A stretch of 6,163 bases of DNA, taken from an uncultured Lentisphaeria bacterium. GTDB taxonomy: Bacteria > Verrucomicrobiota > Lentisphaeria > Victivallales > Victivallaceae. The stretch is taken from NCBI GenBank assembly GCA_903821255.1, contig CAIJKT010000174.1:1-6163 (forward strand). Direction: 5' to 3'. Below the pieces are notes generated by a model. The model had not been told where the DNA came from and searched no databases. It saw only the letters and a program-made list of their open reading frames with translations. Positions 1 to 6,146 of this stretch are shown here, piece by piece (the first letter of the stretch is position 1; each line of letters opens with the position of its first letter). The translations under genes and the position numbers were made by a program.

Positions 1-696
1 TACAATGCCGAACCAAGGGAATGCCTGGAGATAATCAGAGCCCTTCCGCTGGTGGCAATCGTCAAAGGCAATCATGATGATTATGCATCCAACAGCGACG
101 ATGAAATGGAGGGGTTCAATCCCCATGCGAAAAAAGCGGTGATCTGGACGAAAGAACAGTTAACCGCTGAAGAACAGCACTGGCTGGCCAGCATGCCGTA
201 CCGGGCCACTGTTCAGGGCACAAATATCACAATAGTTCATGCCACACTTGATTCCCCGGAAAACTGGGGATATATCTTTGACGCCCATCACGCCGCGGAC
301 AATTTCACTTAACAGTTCACCCAGCTCTGCTTTTGCGGACATTCACACGTCCCAATCGCGTTCTGCAAGAAGCCGATTTCTTCAATGTCGGAAAAGCCGA
401 TTGAAGAAATACAGGGCTGGGCATATAAATTTGAGGAAGGACTTTTCCCGAAAGATGTCACGGAATCAGACTGCCTGCCGGTGGAACTGAAAACCGGATT
501 TAAATATCTGTTCAACGTCGGCAGCGTAGGCCAGCCGAGAAACCGTGATCCCAGAGCTTCATTCGCGATTTACGATACCGAGGCAAAGACCGTCACCAGG
601 TATCGGGTGCCTTATGACATTGCATCAGCGCAAACAAAAATTATCGCTGCCGGCCTGCCGGAACGTCTTGCGTTAAGACTGGAAACCGGAAACTGA
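1..696 (+). pseudogene. Metallophosphoesterase, 5' end outside window, interrupted by in-frame TAA
   Basis: Reading frame 1 is open from the first base, so the true start lies upstream. Visible family motifs of calcineurin-like (ApaH/YfcE-type) phosphoesterases are GNHD at 67-78, a metal-ligand histidine in IVHATLDSP (His codon 238-240), GHSHVP from 337 (GHSH 337-348), and a C-terminal NVGSVGQPRNRDPRASF, which is typical of this phosphatase group. The family hydrolyses phosphomono- or diesters at a two-metal centre; the substrate cannot be told from sequence. A TAA at 310-312 lies between ...HAADNFT and QFTQLCFCGHSH in the same frame, with no shift, and homology continues to TGA at 694-696. 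Translation ending at the TAA would lose the GHSH ligands and the last third, so the short product should be inactive. An internal start at 385 would make only the tail. The cause may be a recent nonsense mutation, a base-call error or readthrough. The family is clear; its functional state is not. Confidence 0.8.
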
Positions 697-760
697 TTTT
701 CAATGGTTTACGGACGAATTCGACTTTTTGCTGACATCGCCCCGACAAAGGGATTTTTCA

Positions 761-1837
761 ATGGAATCCGATAAGAAATTTAAAGTTTTAATCGTCAAAC
801 CAAGCAGTCTTGGCGACATTTTCCATGTATTCCCGGCGATTGCAATTCTGACCGCCGCACATCCGGATGCGGAAATAGACTGGCTCGTGCATCCCGCCTT
901 TGCCGATGTGCTTAAATACTGCCCGAACATCCGCCGGATCATTTTCTTCAGACGCAAAGAACTCGGTTCCGTTAAAACTTTTCTCCCGCACTTTTTAAAA
1001 TTATTTACTGAAATAAGACAGAAGCGTTATGATCTGGTAGTGGATTTTCAAGGTTTGTTCCGCAGCGCACTTTTCGCATGGCTGGCCAGGTGCCGCCGGA
1101 TCGCCGGATTCGCTTCGCCTAAAGAACCGGCGGCAAAATTCTTTTACACCGAAAGAATTATCGTCCCGGATTCAGCGCTCCATGCCGTAGACAAAAACCT
1201 CAGTATGATGCGGCAACTGCTGAATTCTGAAAACACTATTGCCAATCCTTTTCTGCAGCCCGTCAAGGCGTTTTCTGAAAAAGCGGAAAAACTGCTGCGC
1301 GAATCCGGCGTAGCGCCGTCTGACCGGGTTGTCGGGATCATCCCGGGGGCTCGCTGGCAAAGCAAATGCTGGCCCCCCGCTTTCTTCGCGGAAATCATTG
1401 CCGCCGTCAGCAGACTGCACCCTGAGTTAAAGTTCCTTATTCTCGGGTCCGAAGCCGACAGCCAGTCCTCAAACGAAATCATTAAGTCGGCAGCCGCAGC
1501 CGGGATTATATCCCTGACGGGCAAAACCGGCATCGGCGAACTGGTTGAAACAATCCGCCGGTGTGAATTCATTATCAGCAATGACAGCGGCCCGATTCAC
1601 ATTGCCGCCGCCATGAATAAGACCGTGTTCGCATTCTTCGGCCCCACCGATCCCGCCAAAACCGGGCCGTACGGCGACAAGCACTACATTTTTCAGGCTG
1701 ATCTGCCTTGCATAAAATGCCTCAAACGAAAATGTCCGCGGGGAACTTTTGAATGTCATAAACTGGAATTTGACAAAATCATGGATAAATTAAAACATTT
1801 CATCAACAATGGAGCCGTAAATGAAAATGTCCGTTAA
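761..1837 (+). CDS. Glycosyltransferase family 9, lipopolysaccharide heptosyltransferase-like (WaaC/WaaF type)
   Basis: Predicted 358-residue cytoplasmic or membrane-associated GT-B enzyme of the family that moves ADP-heptose onto the lipopolysaccharide inner core. The N-terminal motif VLIVKPSSLGDIFHVFPA (residues 9-26) matches WaaC, with Asp19 at the place of the WaaC catalytic Asp13. VVDFQGLFRSA follows near residue 95. The C-terminal nucleotide-sugar half has GIIPGARWQSKCWP (192-205; Lys202 is a candidate phosphate contact) and SNDSGPIHIAAAM (273-285). A Cys cluster (C317, C320, C325, C332) near the end is common in GT9 proteins. I chose ATG 761 because AAAGGGA at 747-753 sits 7 nt upstream and residue 7 onward starts the conserved fold; an upstream TTG at 728 adds 11 unconserved residues. 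The end overlaps the next gene by 17 nt. The class is secure. Heptose as donor, and WaaC versus WaaF, are inferred; other GT9 sugars are possible. Confidence 0.88.
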   Translation: MESDKKFKVLIVKPSSLGDIFHVFPAIAILTAAHPDAEIDWLVHPAFADVLKYCPNIRRIIFFRRKELGSVKTFLPHFLKLFTEIRQKRYDLVVDFQGLFRSALFAWLARCRRIAGFASPKEPAAKFFYTERIIVPDSALHAVDKNLSMMRQLLNSENTIANPFLQPVKAFSEKAEKLLRESGVAPSDRVVGIIPGARWQSKCWPPAFFAEIIAAVSRLHPELKFLILGSEADSQSSNEIIKSAAAAGIISLTGKTGIGELVETIRRCEFIISNDSGPIHIAAAMNKTVFAFFGPTDPAKTGPYGDKHYIFQADLPCIKCLKRKCPRGTFECHKLEFDKIMDKLKHFINNGAVNENVR

Positions 1838-2816
1838 AATGCTGTTATGCCTGCTGGCGGGAATATGCAGTCTTCTGCCCTGCGCCGTGAACGCCCAGAT
1901 CGCCATTGATCTTTCAATGAGCCGTCCGAATTACATTCAGTTTGAAAAGGTTTTTGCCAAAGTTGTGATGCGCAACGACAGCGGTCACGCAATCGCGTTC
2001 GGACACGATGAAAAACTTCAGGGGGATCTGCTTTTTGAAATCCGTGACTCCCAGAATATTCCACTGGTAAAAACAACCCAGGCAACGCCGCCAATGGTCG
2101 GCACCATTCTAAAGGCCGGGGAAACCAAGGAATTTGTCGTTCCGGTAACACGGTACTACAATTTAAAGACTCCGGGCAAATATAAAATAATGGCATATGT
2201 AACCCATGCCCTGTTTAAAGAGGAATACCGTTCAAACGATTGCTATTTCAACGTTTCAGAAGGGCATCTGCTGTGGTCGCGGAGTGTTGGTGTTCCTGAA
2301 TTCATGAATACCGATGCGAAAACTAAAGCCGACTCCGAAGACAAGTCAAAGAAAATCGGCACCCGTCTTTTCAATATCAGAACCATTTATGAAGGCTCCA
2401 GAAGAATTTATTATCTGGTAGTGGAGGACGATAATACCGCCTATTCAATTAAACGTTTCGGGGTTGAAATAGGCGACGAACAACCTCAATTCGACACGGA
2501 TAATTTCAGCCGGCTGCATGTTCTGCTGCCGCTGTCCCCGAAGATTTTCAGTTACTTCGTATTCGACATCAAAGGCACTCTTGAGAAACGGGAAGTGTAC
2601 AAGAAAACCACGACCATCCCTTCGCTCGTCAGCGATCCTAAAAACGGCAGCATCATTCTAGCCGGCGGCGAACTGGCCAAGCTGGGCATTGATTATAAGG
2701 ACACTAGTGAGGAAAAACCGGACAAGCCCGAGAAAATCGAAAATCCAGAAAAATCAGACAAGCCCGAGAAATCAGACAAGCCCGAGAAAATCGAAAATCC
2801 GGAAAAAACGAAATAA
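1821..2816 (+). CDS. Secreted protein of unknown function with Ig-like N-terminal part and Lys/Pro/Glu repeat tail
   Basis: I do not recognise a named family. The 331-residue product begins with a Sec signal peptide: Lys at 2 and 6, a hydrophobic core at about 7-19, and a signal peptidase I site after VNA25, before QIAIDL. LLPC21 is a poor lipobox, so a lipoprotein is unlikely. Residues 27-150 read as alternating strands (VVMRNDSGHAI, LLFEIRDSQ, AGETKEFVVPVTRYY, TPGKYKIMAYVTH), like an immunoglobulin or BsuPI-type beta sandwich; this is inference. A charged stretch (about 170-180) separates it from a second beta-rich part (about 182-295). The last 31 residues are five hexapeptide units. The start at ATG 1821 has GGAG at 1811-1814, 6 nt upstream; ATG 1827 would be 12 nt away. 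It overlaps the glycosyltransferase by 17 nt and lies 28 nt before mtnA, so it is probably cotranscribed. A periplasmic or envelope role is likely from the signal peptide alone. Confidence 0.8.
   Translation: MKMSVKMLLCLLAGICSLLPCAVNAQIAIDLSMSRPNYIQFEKVFAKVVMRNDSGHAIAFGHDEKLQGDLLFEIRDSQNIPLVKTTQATPPMVGTILKAGETKEFVVPVTRYYNLKTPGKYKIMAYVTHALFKEEYRSNDCYFNVSEGHLLWSRSVGVPEFMNTDAKTKADSEDKSKKIGTRLFNIRTIYEGSRRIYYLVVEDDNTAYSIKRFGVEIGDEQPQFDTDNFSRLHVLLPLSPKIFSYFVFDIKGTLEKREVYKKTTTIPSLVSDPKNGSIILAGGELAKLGIDYKDTSEEKPDKPEKIENPEKSDKPEKSDKPEKIENPEKTK
2721..2810 (+). repeat. In-gene 18-nt tandem repeat encoding [DE][KN]PEK[IST] hexapeptides
   Basis: Five consecutive 18-nt units encode DKPEKI, ENPEKS, DKPEKS, DKPEKI and ENPEKT, residues 301-330 of the secreted protein. 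The 15-mer GACAAGCCCGAGAAA occurs at 2721-2735, 2757-2771 and 2775-2789. A 33-nt block at 2721-2753 recurs at 2775-2807 with one A/G difference. This near identity suggests recent unit duplication. The product is a highly charged, proline-spaced, probably extended tail. Confidence 0.9.
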
Positions 2817-2844
2817 CAGAATTCAACTATTAAGGATTGCCGCT

Positions 2845-3951
2845 ATGCTTGACCCGGTAAGCTGGATATGCCAAAATGGCAGATGTGTCAGAGAATTTTC
2901 CACAGACCTTTGCGGAATCCCGGGAAAGCTGCGGCTGATAGATCAAACCCTGCTCCCGATGGAACTCACCTACGTCGAGTCTGACGATCTGGAAGAAATC
3001 TATTCCTGCATCAAACGCCTGGTGGTCAGAGGCGCCCCGGCTATCGGCTGCGCCGCAGCGCTCGGACTGGCGGCAGTCATCAGAAAGCAGATTTTCACCA
3101 CTCCCGAAGAGTTTACTCCGGCAGTCAGCAGGGCCGCCATGCGCCTCGCCGAATCGAGGCCGACGGCAGTCAACCTCTTCTGGGCTCTCGACCGTTGCGT
3201 AAACCGCGTGGCTGCTGAATCATTTTCTTCGAAAAATATCTGTAAATTAAAAGACGCCCTGCTGGAAGAAGCTTTAAATATACTGGCGGAGGATATACAG
3301 ATGTGCCGTTCAATCGGCAGGCACGGCATGCCGCTGATGAAAGAAGGCATGGGCGTACTGACCCACTGCAACGCCGGCGCACTGGCTACCGGCGATTACG
3401 GAACCGCCCTCGCCCCGATTTACTCGGCGCTGGAAAACGGCATCCGGGTCAAGGTGTTCTCCGATGAAACCCGTCCGCTGCTGCAAGGGTCCCGCCTGAC
3501 CGCCTGGGAACTCGCCAAAGCCGGCGCTGACATCACCACGATTTGCGACAATATGGCCGCGCAGGTCATGAAGGAAGGAAAGATCAATCTGGCCATCGTC
3601 GGAGCTGACCGCATTGCCGCCAACGGCGATACCGCCAATAAAATCGGCACTTACGGGGTGGCCATCCTGGCTAAATTCCACAATATCCCGTTTTACGTCG
3701 CCGCACCATATTCAACGATTGACATCACCCTGCGCGACGGCAGCGGCATTCCAATTGAACAGCGCTCCCCGGAGGAAGTACGCAACGGCTTCGGCCGCCA
3801 GACTGCGCCTTCCGAAGTGAAAATCTATAATCCGGCATTCGATGTCACGCCCAATAATTTGATCACCGGCATCATCACTGAAAAAGGTATTTTGACCCCG
3901 CCGTTCAAAGATAAAATAGCAAGCCTGATAACAACCGGAGAGCAAATATGA
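2845..3951 (+). CDS. mtnA: S-methyl-5-thioribose-1-phosphate isomerase (methionine salvage)
   Basis: This 368-residue cytosolic enzyme converts 5-methylthioribose-1-phosphate to methylthioribulose-1-phosphate in methionine salvage. It belongs to the eIF2B-alpha/MtnA isomerase fold. Diagnostic motifs are RGAPAIG (from Arg62), LTHCNAGALATGDYGTAL with the catalytic Cys175, FSDETRPLLQGSRLTAWEL, and GADRIAANGDTANKIGTYG with the catalytic Asp255. The 80-residue Cys-Asp spacing equals that of the Bacillus enzyme (Cys160/Asp240). PFYVAAPYSTID follows, as in true MtnA. Length is normal for the family. I chose ATG 2845 because AAGGA at 2832-2836 lies 8 nt upstream and MLDPVSW is a usual MtnA opening; the frame is open back to 2689, but that part only re-reads the repeat tail of the preceding gene. 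The stop overlaps the next ATG (ATGA), indicating translational coupling. No other salvage gene (mtnK, mtnB, mtnN, mtnP) is in the window. Confidence 0.96.
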   Translation: MLDPVSWICQNGRCVREFSTDLCGIPGKLRLIDQTLLPMELTYVESDDLEEIYSCIKRLVVRGAPAIGCAAALGLAAVIRKQIFTTPEEFTPAVSRAAMRLAESRPTAVNLFWALDRCVNRVAAESFSSKNICKLKDALLEEALNILAEDIQMCRSIGRHGMPLMKEGMGVLTHCNAGALATGDYGTALAPIYSALENGIRVKVFSDETRPLLQGSRLTAWELAKAGADITTICDNMAAQVMKEGKINLAIVGADRIAANGDTANKIGTYGVAILAKFHNIPFYVAAPYSTIDITLRDGSGIPIEQRSPEEVRNGFGRQTAPSEVKIYNPAFDVTPNNLITGIITEKGILTPPFKDKIASLITTGEQI

Positions 3952-4661
3952 GCAGTGTCAAATATTCAATCGTCATCCCGACTTTGAACGAACGAGAAAA
4001 CATCGTCCCGCTGATCAAACGCCTCGAAGGCTGCGGCCTGCAGGATTTCGAAATCCTGGTTGTTGACGAAAACTCTCCGGACGGCACCTGCCAGGCGGTC
4101 AACGATTACGGCAAAGATAAAAGCAATATCCGCGGCATTCTCAACAACGGCATCCCCGGATTAAGCCCCAGTATCGTCAAGGGGTTTGAAACCGCGGCAG
4201 GCGAATTCCTCTGCTGCATGGACGGCGATATGCAGCACGACGTCAAGGATCTGCCCGCGATTTTTAAAAGTCTGGAAAACAGCGATTTCGTGATCGGCTC
4301 CAGATATGTAGAGGGCGGCGGCTTCGCCGAGAAATGGAGTCTTTCACGTGTCATCATCAGCCGTTCGGCCGCACTGATGACCAAACTCTTTCTCCAGGTC
4401 ACCGTCAAAGATCCCATGTCCGGATTTTTTGCCGTCAGAAAAACCGCTTTTAACGAAATTAAATCAAAACTCAGTCTGCGCGGCTTCAAAATAATGCTGG
4501 AAATGCTTTATCTGCTGACCCATGCCGGCAAACCGTGCCGCGTAGCCGAATGCGGCATCACGTTCAATAAACGGATTCACGGACAGAGCAAACTGAGCAT
4601 GAAAGTGATCCTCGATTTTCTCCGCATGTTATGGAAACTCCCGCGTCAAACCGGAAAATAA
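3948..4661 (+). CDS. Glycosyltransferase family 2, polyprenyl/dolichol-phosphate mannose synthase-like
   Basis: This 237-residue GT-A enzyme resembles the catalytic domain of dolichol-phosphate mannose synthase, which moves a sugar from a nucleotide sugar onto a polyprenyl phosphate at the inner membrane. Motifs in order: YSIVIPTLNERENI (6-19), VVDENSPDGT (Asp40; the usual second Asp is Glu41), CMDGDMQHD (metal-binding Asp92, Asp94 and Gln96), IGSRYVEGGG (116-125), W130 with R134 and SR139, DPMSGFF (155-161), GFKIMLE, and FNKRIHGQSKL (Arg209 to Leu216). No C-terminal transmembrane helices are present, so it is the short soluble form. The ATG lies inside the mtnA stop (4-nt overlap) and has GGAG at 3937-3940, 7 nt upstream. 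It is the last gene of the run. The sugar (mannose, glucose or other) and the final acceptor are not readable from sequence; the neighbouring GT9 makes envelope glycan assembly plausible. Confidence 0.88.
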   Translation: MSSVKYSIVIPTLNERENIVPLIKRLEGCGLQDFEILVVDENSPDGTCQAVNDYGKDKSNIRGILNNGIPGLSPSIVKGFETAAGEFLCCMDGDMQHDVKDLPAIFKSLENSDFVIGSRYVEGGGFAEKWSLSRVIISRSAALMTKLFLQVTVKDPMSGFFAVRKTAFNEIKSKLSLRGFKIMLEMLYLLTHAGKPCRVAECGITFNKRIHGQSKLSMKVILDFLRMLWKLPRQTGK

Positions 4662-4854
4662 ACGGTACAGTTAAGCCTGCCGGTTGCCGAGGCTGCAAAC
4701 AGCCTCAGCCTGACGCAAGTATTTTACCCTTACAATACTTGCAAACGGCCTGAAATCATGGAATTACAGCTTGCAATATGCATTGACATGTATTAATTTA
4801 TTATTCCTTTGCAGGTTTTAGAGTAATTAATAATATTGATGAAGAGATTTGTCC
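4662..4854 (+). other. Non-coding gap with two perfect hairpins, likely transcript boundary
   Basis: No gene is visible on either strand. Hairpin 1 is GAGGCTG-caaa-CAGCCTC at 4689-4706. Hairpin 2 is GCAAGTATT (4715-4723), a 10-nt loop, and AATACTTGC (4734-4742). Neither is followed by a T tract, so they are not classic intrinsic terminators, though either could mark a 3' end or stabilise the mRNA. TGCAAAC(A/G)GCCT is repeated at 4694-4705 and 4740-4751. The right half, from about 4770, is AT-rich and should hold the promoter of the Sel1-repeat gene. TTGACA at 4783-4788 has no good -10 at normal spacing. TTGCAG (4809-4814) with TAATAT (4831-4836, spacer 16) is a weak pair set very close to the start codon. 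Confidence 0.6.
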
Positions 4855-5517
4855 ATGAAATGGTTTTTTGCTTATTTTGAAAAGTCTTTAATACTGGAAA
4901 GAGTTTTTTTTGCAGCAGTAATCATTCTCTTGCTGGGGGCCGGTGCGATAGAGTTTAAATTGATAGCTGAATCAACGCATGAAGCAATTAAGACCGCAAC
5001 CGACGCGAACCAGGAGGATGACTCCGGAACTTTTGAACAATTCCGGCAAAATGCGGAAAAAGGTATTCCAGCCGCGCAATATGAATTAAGCATCATGTAT
5101 GCATCCGGCAGCGGCACGGTGAAAGATGAAGCCAAAGCGGATGAGTGGTGTCAGAAAGCCGCCGAGGCCGGATATACCGATGCTCAGGCTGAATTGGGGT
5201 ATAAATATTATACGGGAAGCGGCGGCACTGCGGCACCTGATTATGTCAAAGCGGCGGAATGGTATCTGAAAGCCGCCGAGTCCGGACATACTGAAGCCCG
5301 GCACAAAATCGGAATTATGTATCTGCATGGCGAAGGCGTGGCACAAAACGACGCCAAAGCCTTTGAATTTATCCAGAAAGCCGCCGAGGCCGGCAGCCGG
5401 ATTTCCAAATTCAAACTGGGCTGGATGTATGAACATGGCCGAGGCGTAGCGCAGGATAAAACCAAAGCGGCGGAGTGGTATCATAGCGTCAGTCATCAAA
5501 ACGGACTCTACCGATAA
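4855..5517 (+). CDS. Membrane-anchored Sel1-repeat (TPR-like) protein
   Basis: Of the 220 residues, a short basic/aromatic N-terminus leads into one hydrophobic helix at about 17-34 (VFFAAVIILLLGAGAIEF), best read as an uncleaved signal anchor. An acidic linker of about 35-60 residues and four Sel1 repeats follow: 71-106, 107-144, 145-180 and 181-216. The signature is A-x-x-x-LGxMYxxGxGVxxDxxKAxEWxxKAAExG, clearest in repeats 3 and 4. Sel1 repeats form alpha-solenoids that bind protein partners, so this is probably an adaptor rather than an enzyme; the partner is unknown. With the charge pattern shown, the repeats would face the periplasm (inference). The 18-mer GAAAGCCGCCGAG(G/T)CCGG recurs at 5154, 5268 and 5376, in step with the repeats. 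ATG 4855 has a weak GAAGAG at 4841-4846; TTG 4849 is less likely. It stands apart from the upstream operon and converges with the minus-strand hicB. No terminator is visible in 5518-5579. Confidence 0.87.
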   Translation: MKWFFAYFEKSLILERVFFAAVIILLLGAGAIEFKLIAESTHEAIKTATDANQEDDSGTFEQFRQNAEKGIPAAQYELSIMYASGSGTVKDEAKADEWCQKAAEAGYTDAQAELGYKYYTGSGGTAAPDYVKAAEWYLKAAESGHTEARHKIGIMYLHGEGVAQNDAKAFEFIQKAAEAGSRISKFKLGWMYEHGRGVAQDKTKAAEWYHSVSHQNGLYR

Positions 5518-5579
5518 GCAATGGCGATAAATTCAATTTACGACCGGGCTTGTTTTAGGTTTATTTAAAGAGATTTCAA

Positions 5580-5891
5580 TCAGTGCGCCACGGCATGCTT
5601 AAGCTGATTTTGAATAAAATCATTCAGACTTTGATGGTGCAGTATTGCTTCAGTGTGCAGTTTGCTGTGCAATTCAGGGTCAGTCCGCAGGACAAAACGT
5701 CCGGAGGCTTTGCCAAGTTTTTTGCGAAACTCCAGCTAATCATTAACCGACAATTCAAATTCCTTCTTTAATTCATGAGCATTCTCGCTCTGAAAAGTAA
5801 TGGTGTCCCTGGTGTTGATTACCGTTCCGAAAAATATTTCCGCTTCTTCGTCAAACTCCACCTTTGCGGTATATCCTTTATAATTCATCAT
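5580..5891 (-). pseudogene. hicB: HicB-family antitoxin gene interrupted by one in-frame TAG
   Basis: Reading the minus strand from ATG at 5891-5889 to TGA at 5582-5580 gives 103 codons that match HicB-family proteins (pfam05534-like). The N-terminal partial RNase H-like domain reads MMNYKGYTAKVEFDEEAEI, then FFGTVINTRDTITFQSENA and HELKKEFELSVND. The C-terminal ribbon-helix-helix DNA-binding part reads SGRFVLRTDPELHSKLHTE, then HHQSLNDFIQNQLKHAV. Codon 52 (5738-5736) is TAG where the family normally has Tyr in a DYLEF-like motif (here ND-stop-LEF). It is one base from TAC or TAT, and the frame is intact on both sides. In type II systems HicB neutralises the HicA mRNA interferase and represses its own promoter. 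No HicA-like frame is found on either side, so this is an orphan. If the TAG is real, the 51-residue product lacks the DNA-binding domain. No clear Shine-Dalgarno precedes the start. The family call is firm; the status is either decayed or a base error. Confidence 0.8.
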
Positions 5892-5914
5892 GGTTTCACT
5901 TATTTGCTTTTATT

Positions 5915-5940
5915 ATTATAATCGTGTGATTATTCATCAC
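5915..5940 (-). promoter_or_regulatory. Candidate hicB -10 box and adjacent inverted repeat
   Basis: On the minus strand TATAAT lies at 5920-5915, about 24 nt upstream of the hicB ATG. Directly upstream is the inverted repeat GTGAT-gaata-ATCAC (5926-5940), where an operator would overlap the promoter spacer. HicB proteins with a ribbon-helix-helix domain often autoregulate, so this is a sensible candidate site. No convincing -35 box is seen at 16-18 nt, which lowers confidence. Confidence 0.35.
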
Positions 5941-6051
5941 CCTTGAATTTGAATGTACCACCTGTAATAACACGGTATTATTCAGACTGTGTAATTTATT
6001 AGCACCTTTCACGATTGACACATTCACTAACTGCGACTCGGTGCAATACTA

Positions 6052-6080
6052 ATTATAGAACCGGTTAACCGAAATCTCAA
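6052..6080 (-). promoter_or_regulatory. Near-consensus sigma-70 promoter with palindrome in its spacer
   Basis: On the minus strand, TTGAGA (6080-6075; 5 of 6 to consensus) is followed by a 17-nt spacer and TATAAT (6057-6052; 6 of 6). The spacer contains the perfect 10-bp palindrome CGGTTAACCG (6062-6071), a plausible repressor or activator site. Transcription would start near 6045 and run leftward through about 150 non-coding bases into hicB. The core motifs are seen directly; activity and regulation are inferred. Confidence 0.6.
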
Positions 6081-6112
6081 TCTGCAAGGGATTAGAAATA
6101 AAGCGATTAGGC

Positions 6113-6134
6113 AAAAACTATCCCGTTGAGGGAT
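6113..6134 (-). terminator. Small intrinsic terminator downstream of the tRNA
   Basis: On the minus strand the stem ATCCC-tcaac-GGGAT (6134-6120) is followed by AG and TTTTT (6117-6113). It starts 12 nt after the tRNA CCA end, where a tRNA transcript would be expected to stop. The 5-bp stem is short, so strength is uncertain. Confidence 0.5.
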
Positions 6135-6146
6135 GAAGGGGGGAAA

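Larger units (their letters stand above)
5892..6112. other. AT-rich non-coding stretch between orphan hicB and tRNA
   Basis: No recognisable gene lies here on either strand. A 44-codon minus-strand frame (GTG at 6027 to TGA at 5896) has no convincing ribosome site and no family resemblance. The stretch contains an imperfect hairpin, CTGtAATAA-CACGGTA-TTATTCAG, at 5962-5985 (8 pairs with a one-base bulge), plus the promoter and palindromes listed separately. Its place suggests a hicB leader, a small RNA, or scar sequence where a hicA partner may once have been. The last two are speculation. Confidence 0.5.

Noticed and set aside
310..312. Selenocysteine or general codon reassignment as explanation of the internal stop
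   Set aside because: The codon is TAA, not TGA, and TAA ends at least four intact genes in the window.
728..760. TTG start for the family 9 glycosyltransferase
   Set aside because: ATG 761 has a better-placed ribosome site (747-753), and the 11 added residues are not part of the conserved fold.
2689..2844. Upstream extension of the mtnA frame
   Set aside because: It only re-reads the repeat tail of the preceding gene in another frame; the ATG at 2845 has AAGGA 8 nt upstream and the usual MtnA beginning.
4783..4788. TTGACA as the -35 box for the Sel1 gene
   Set aside because: No acceptable -10 sequence lies 15-19 nt downstream.
5528..5540. Palindrome TAAATTCAATTTA as a terminator between the convergent genes
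   Set aside because: The loop is too small or the stem too AT-rich for a stable hairpin, and no T tract follows.
5583..5771. Plus-strand 62-codon frame
   Set aside because: It lies opposite the hicB frame, has no family resemblance, and the minus strand gives a clear HicB match.
5896..6027. Minus-strand 44-codon frame upstream of hicB, considered as a hicA or leader peptide
   Set aside because: It shows none of the HicA features (Gly-Ser-His core, Lys/Pro-rich end), starts with GTG and has no clear ribosome site.
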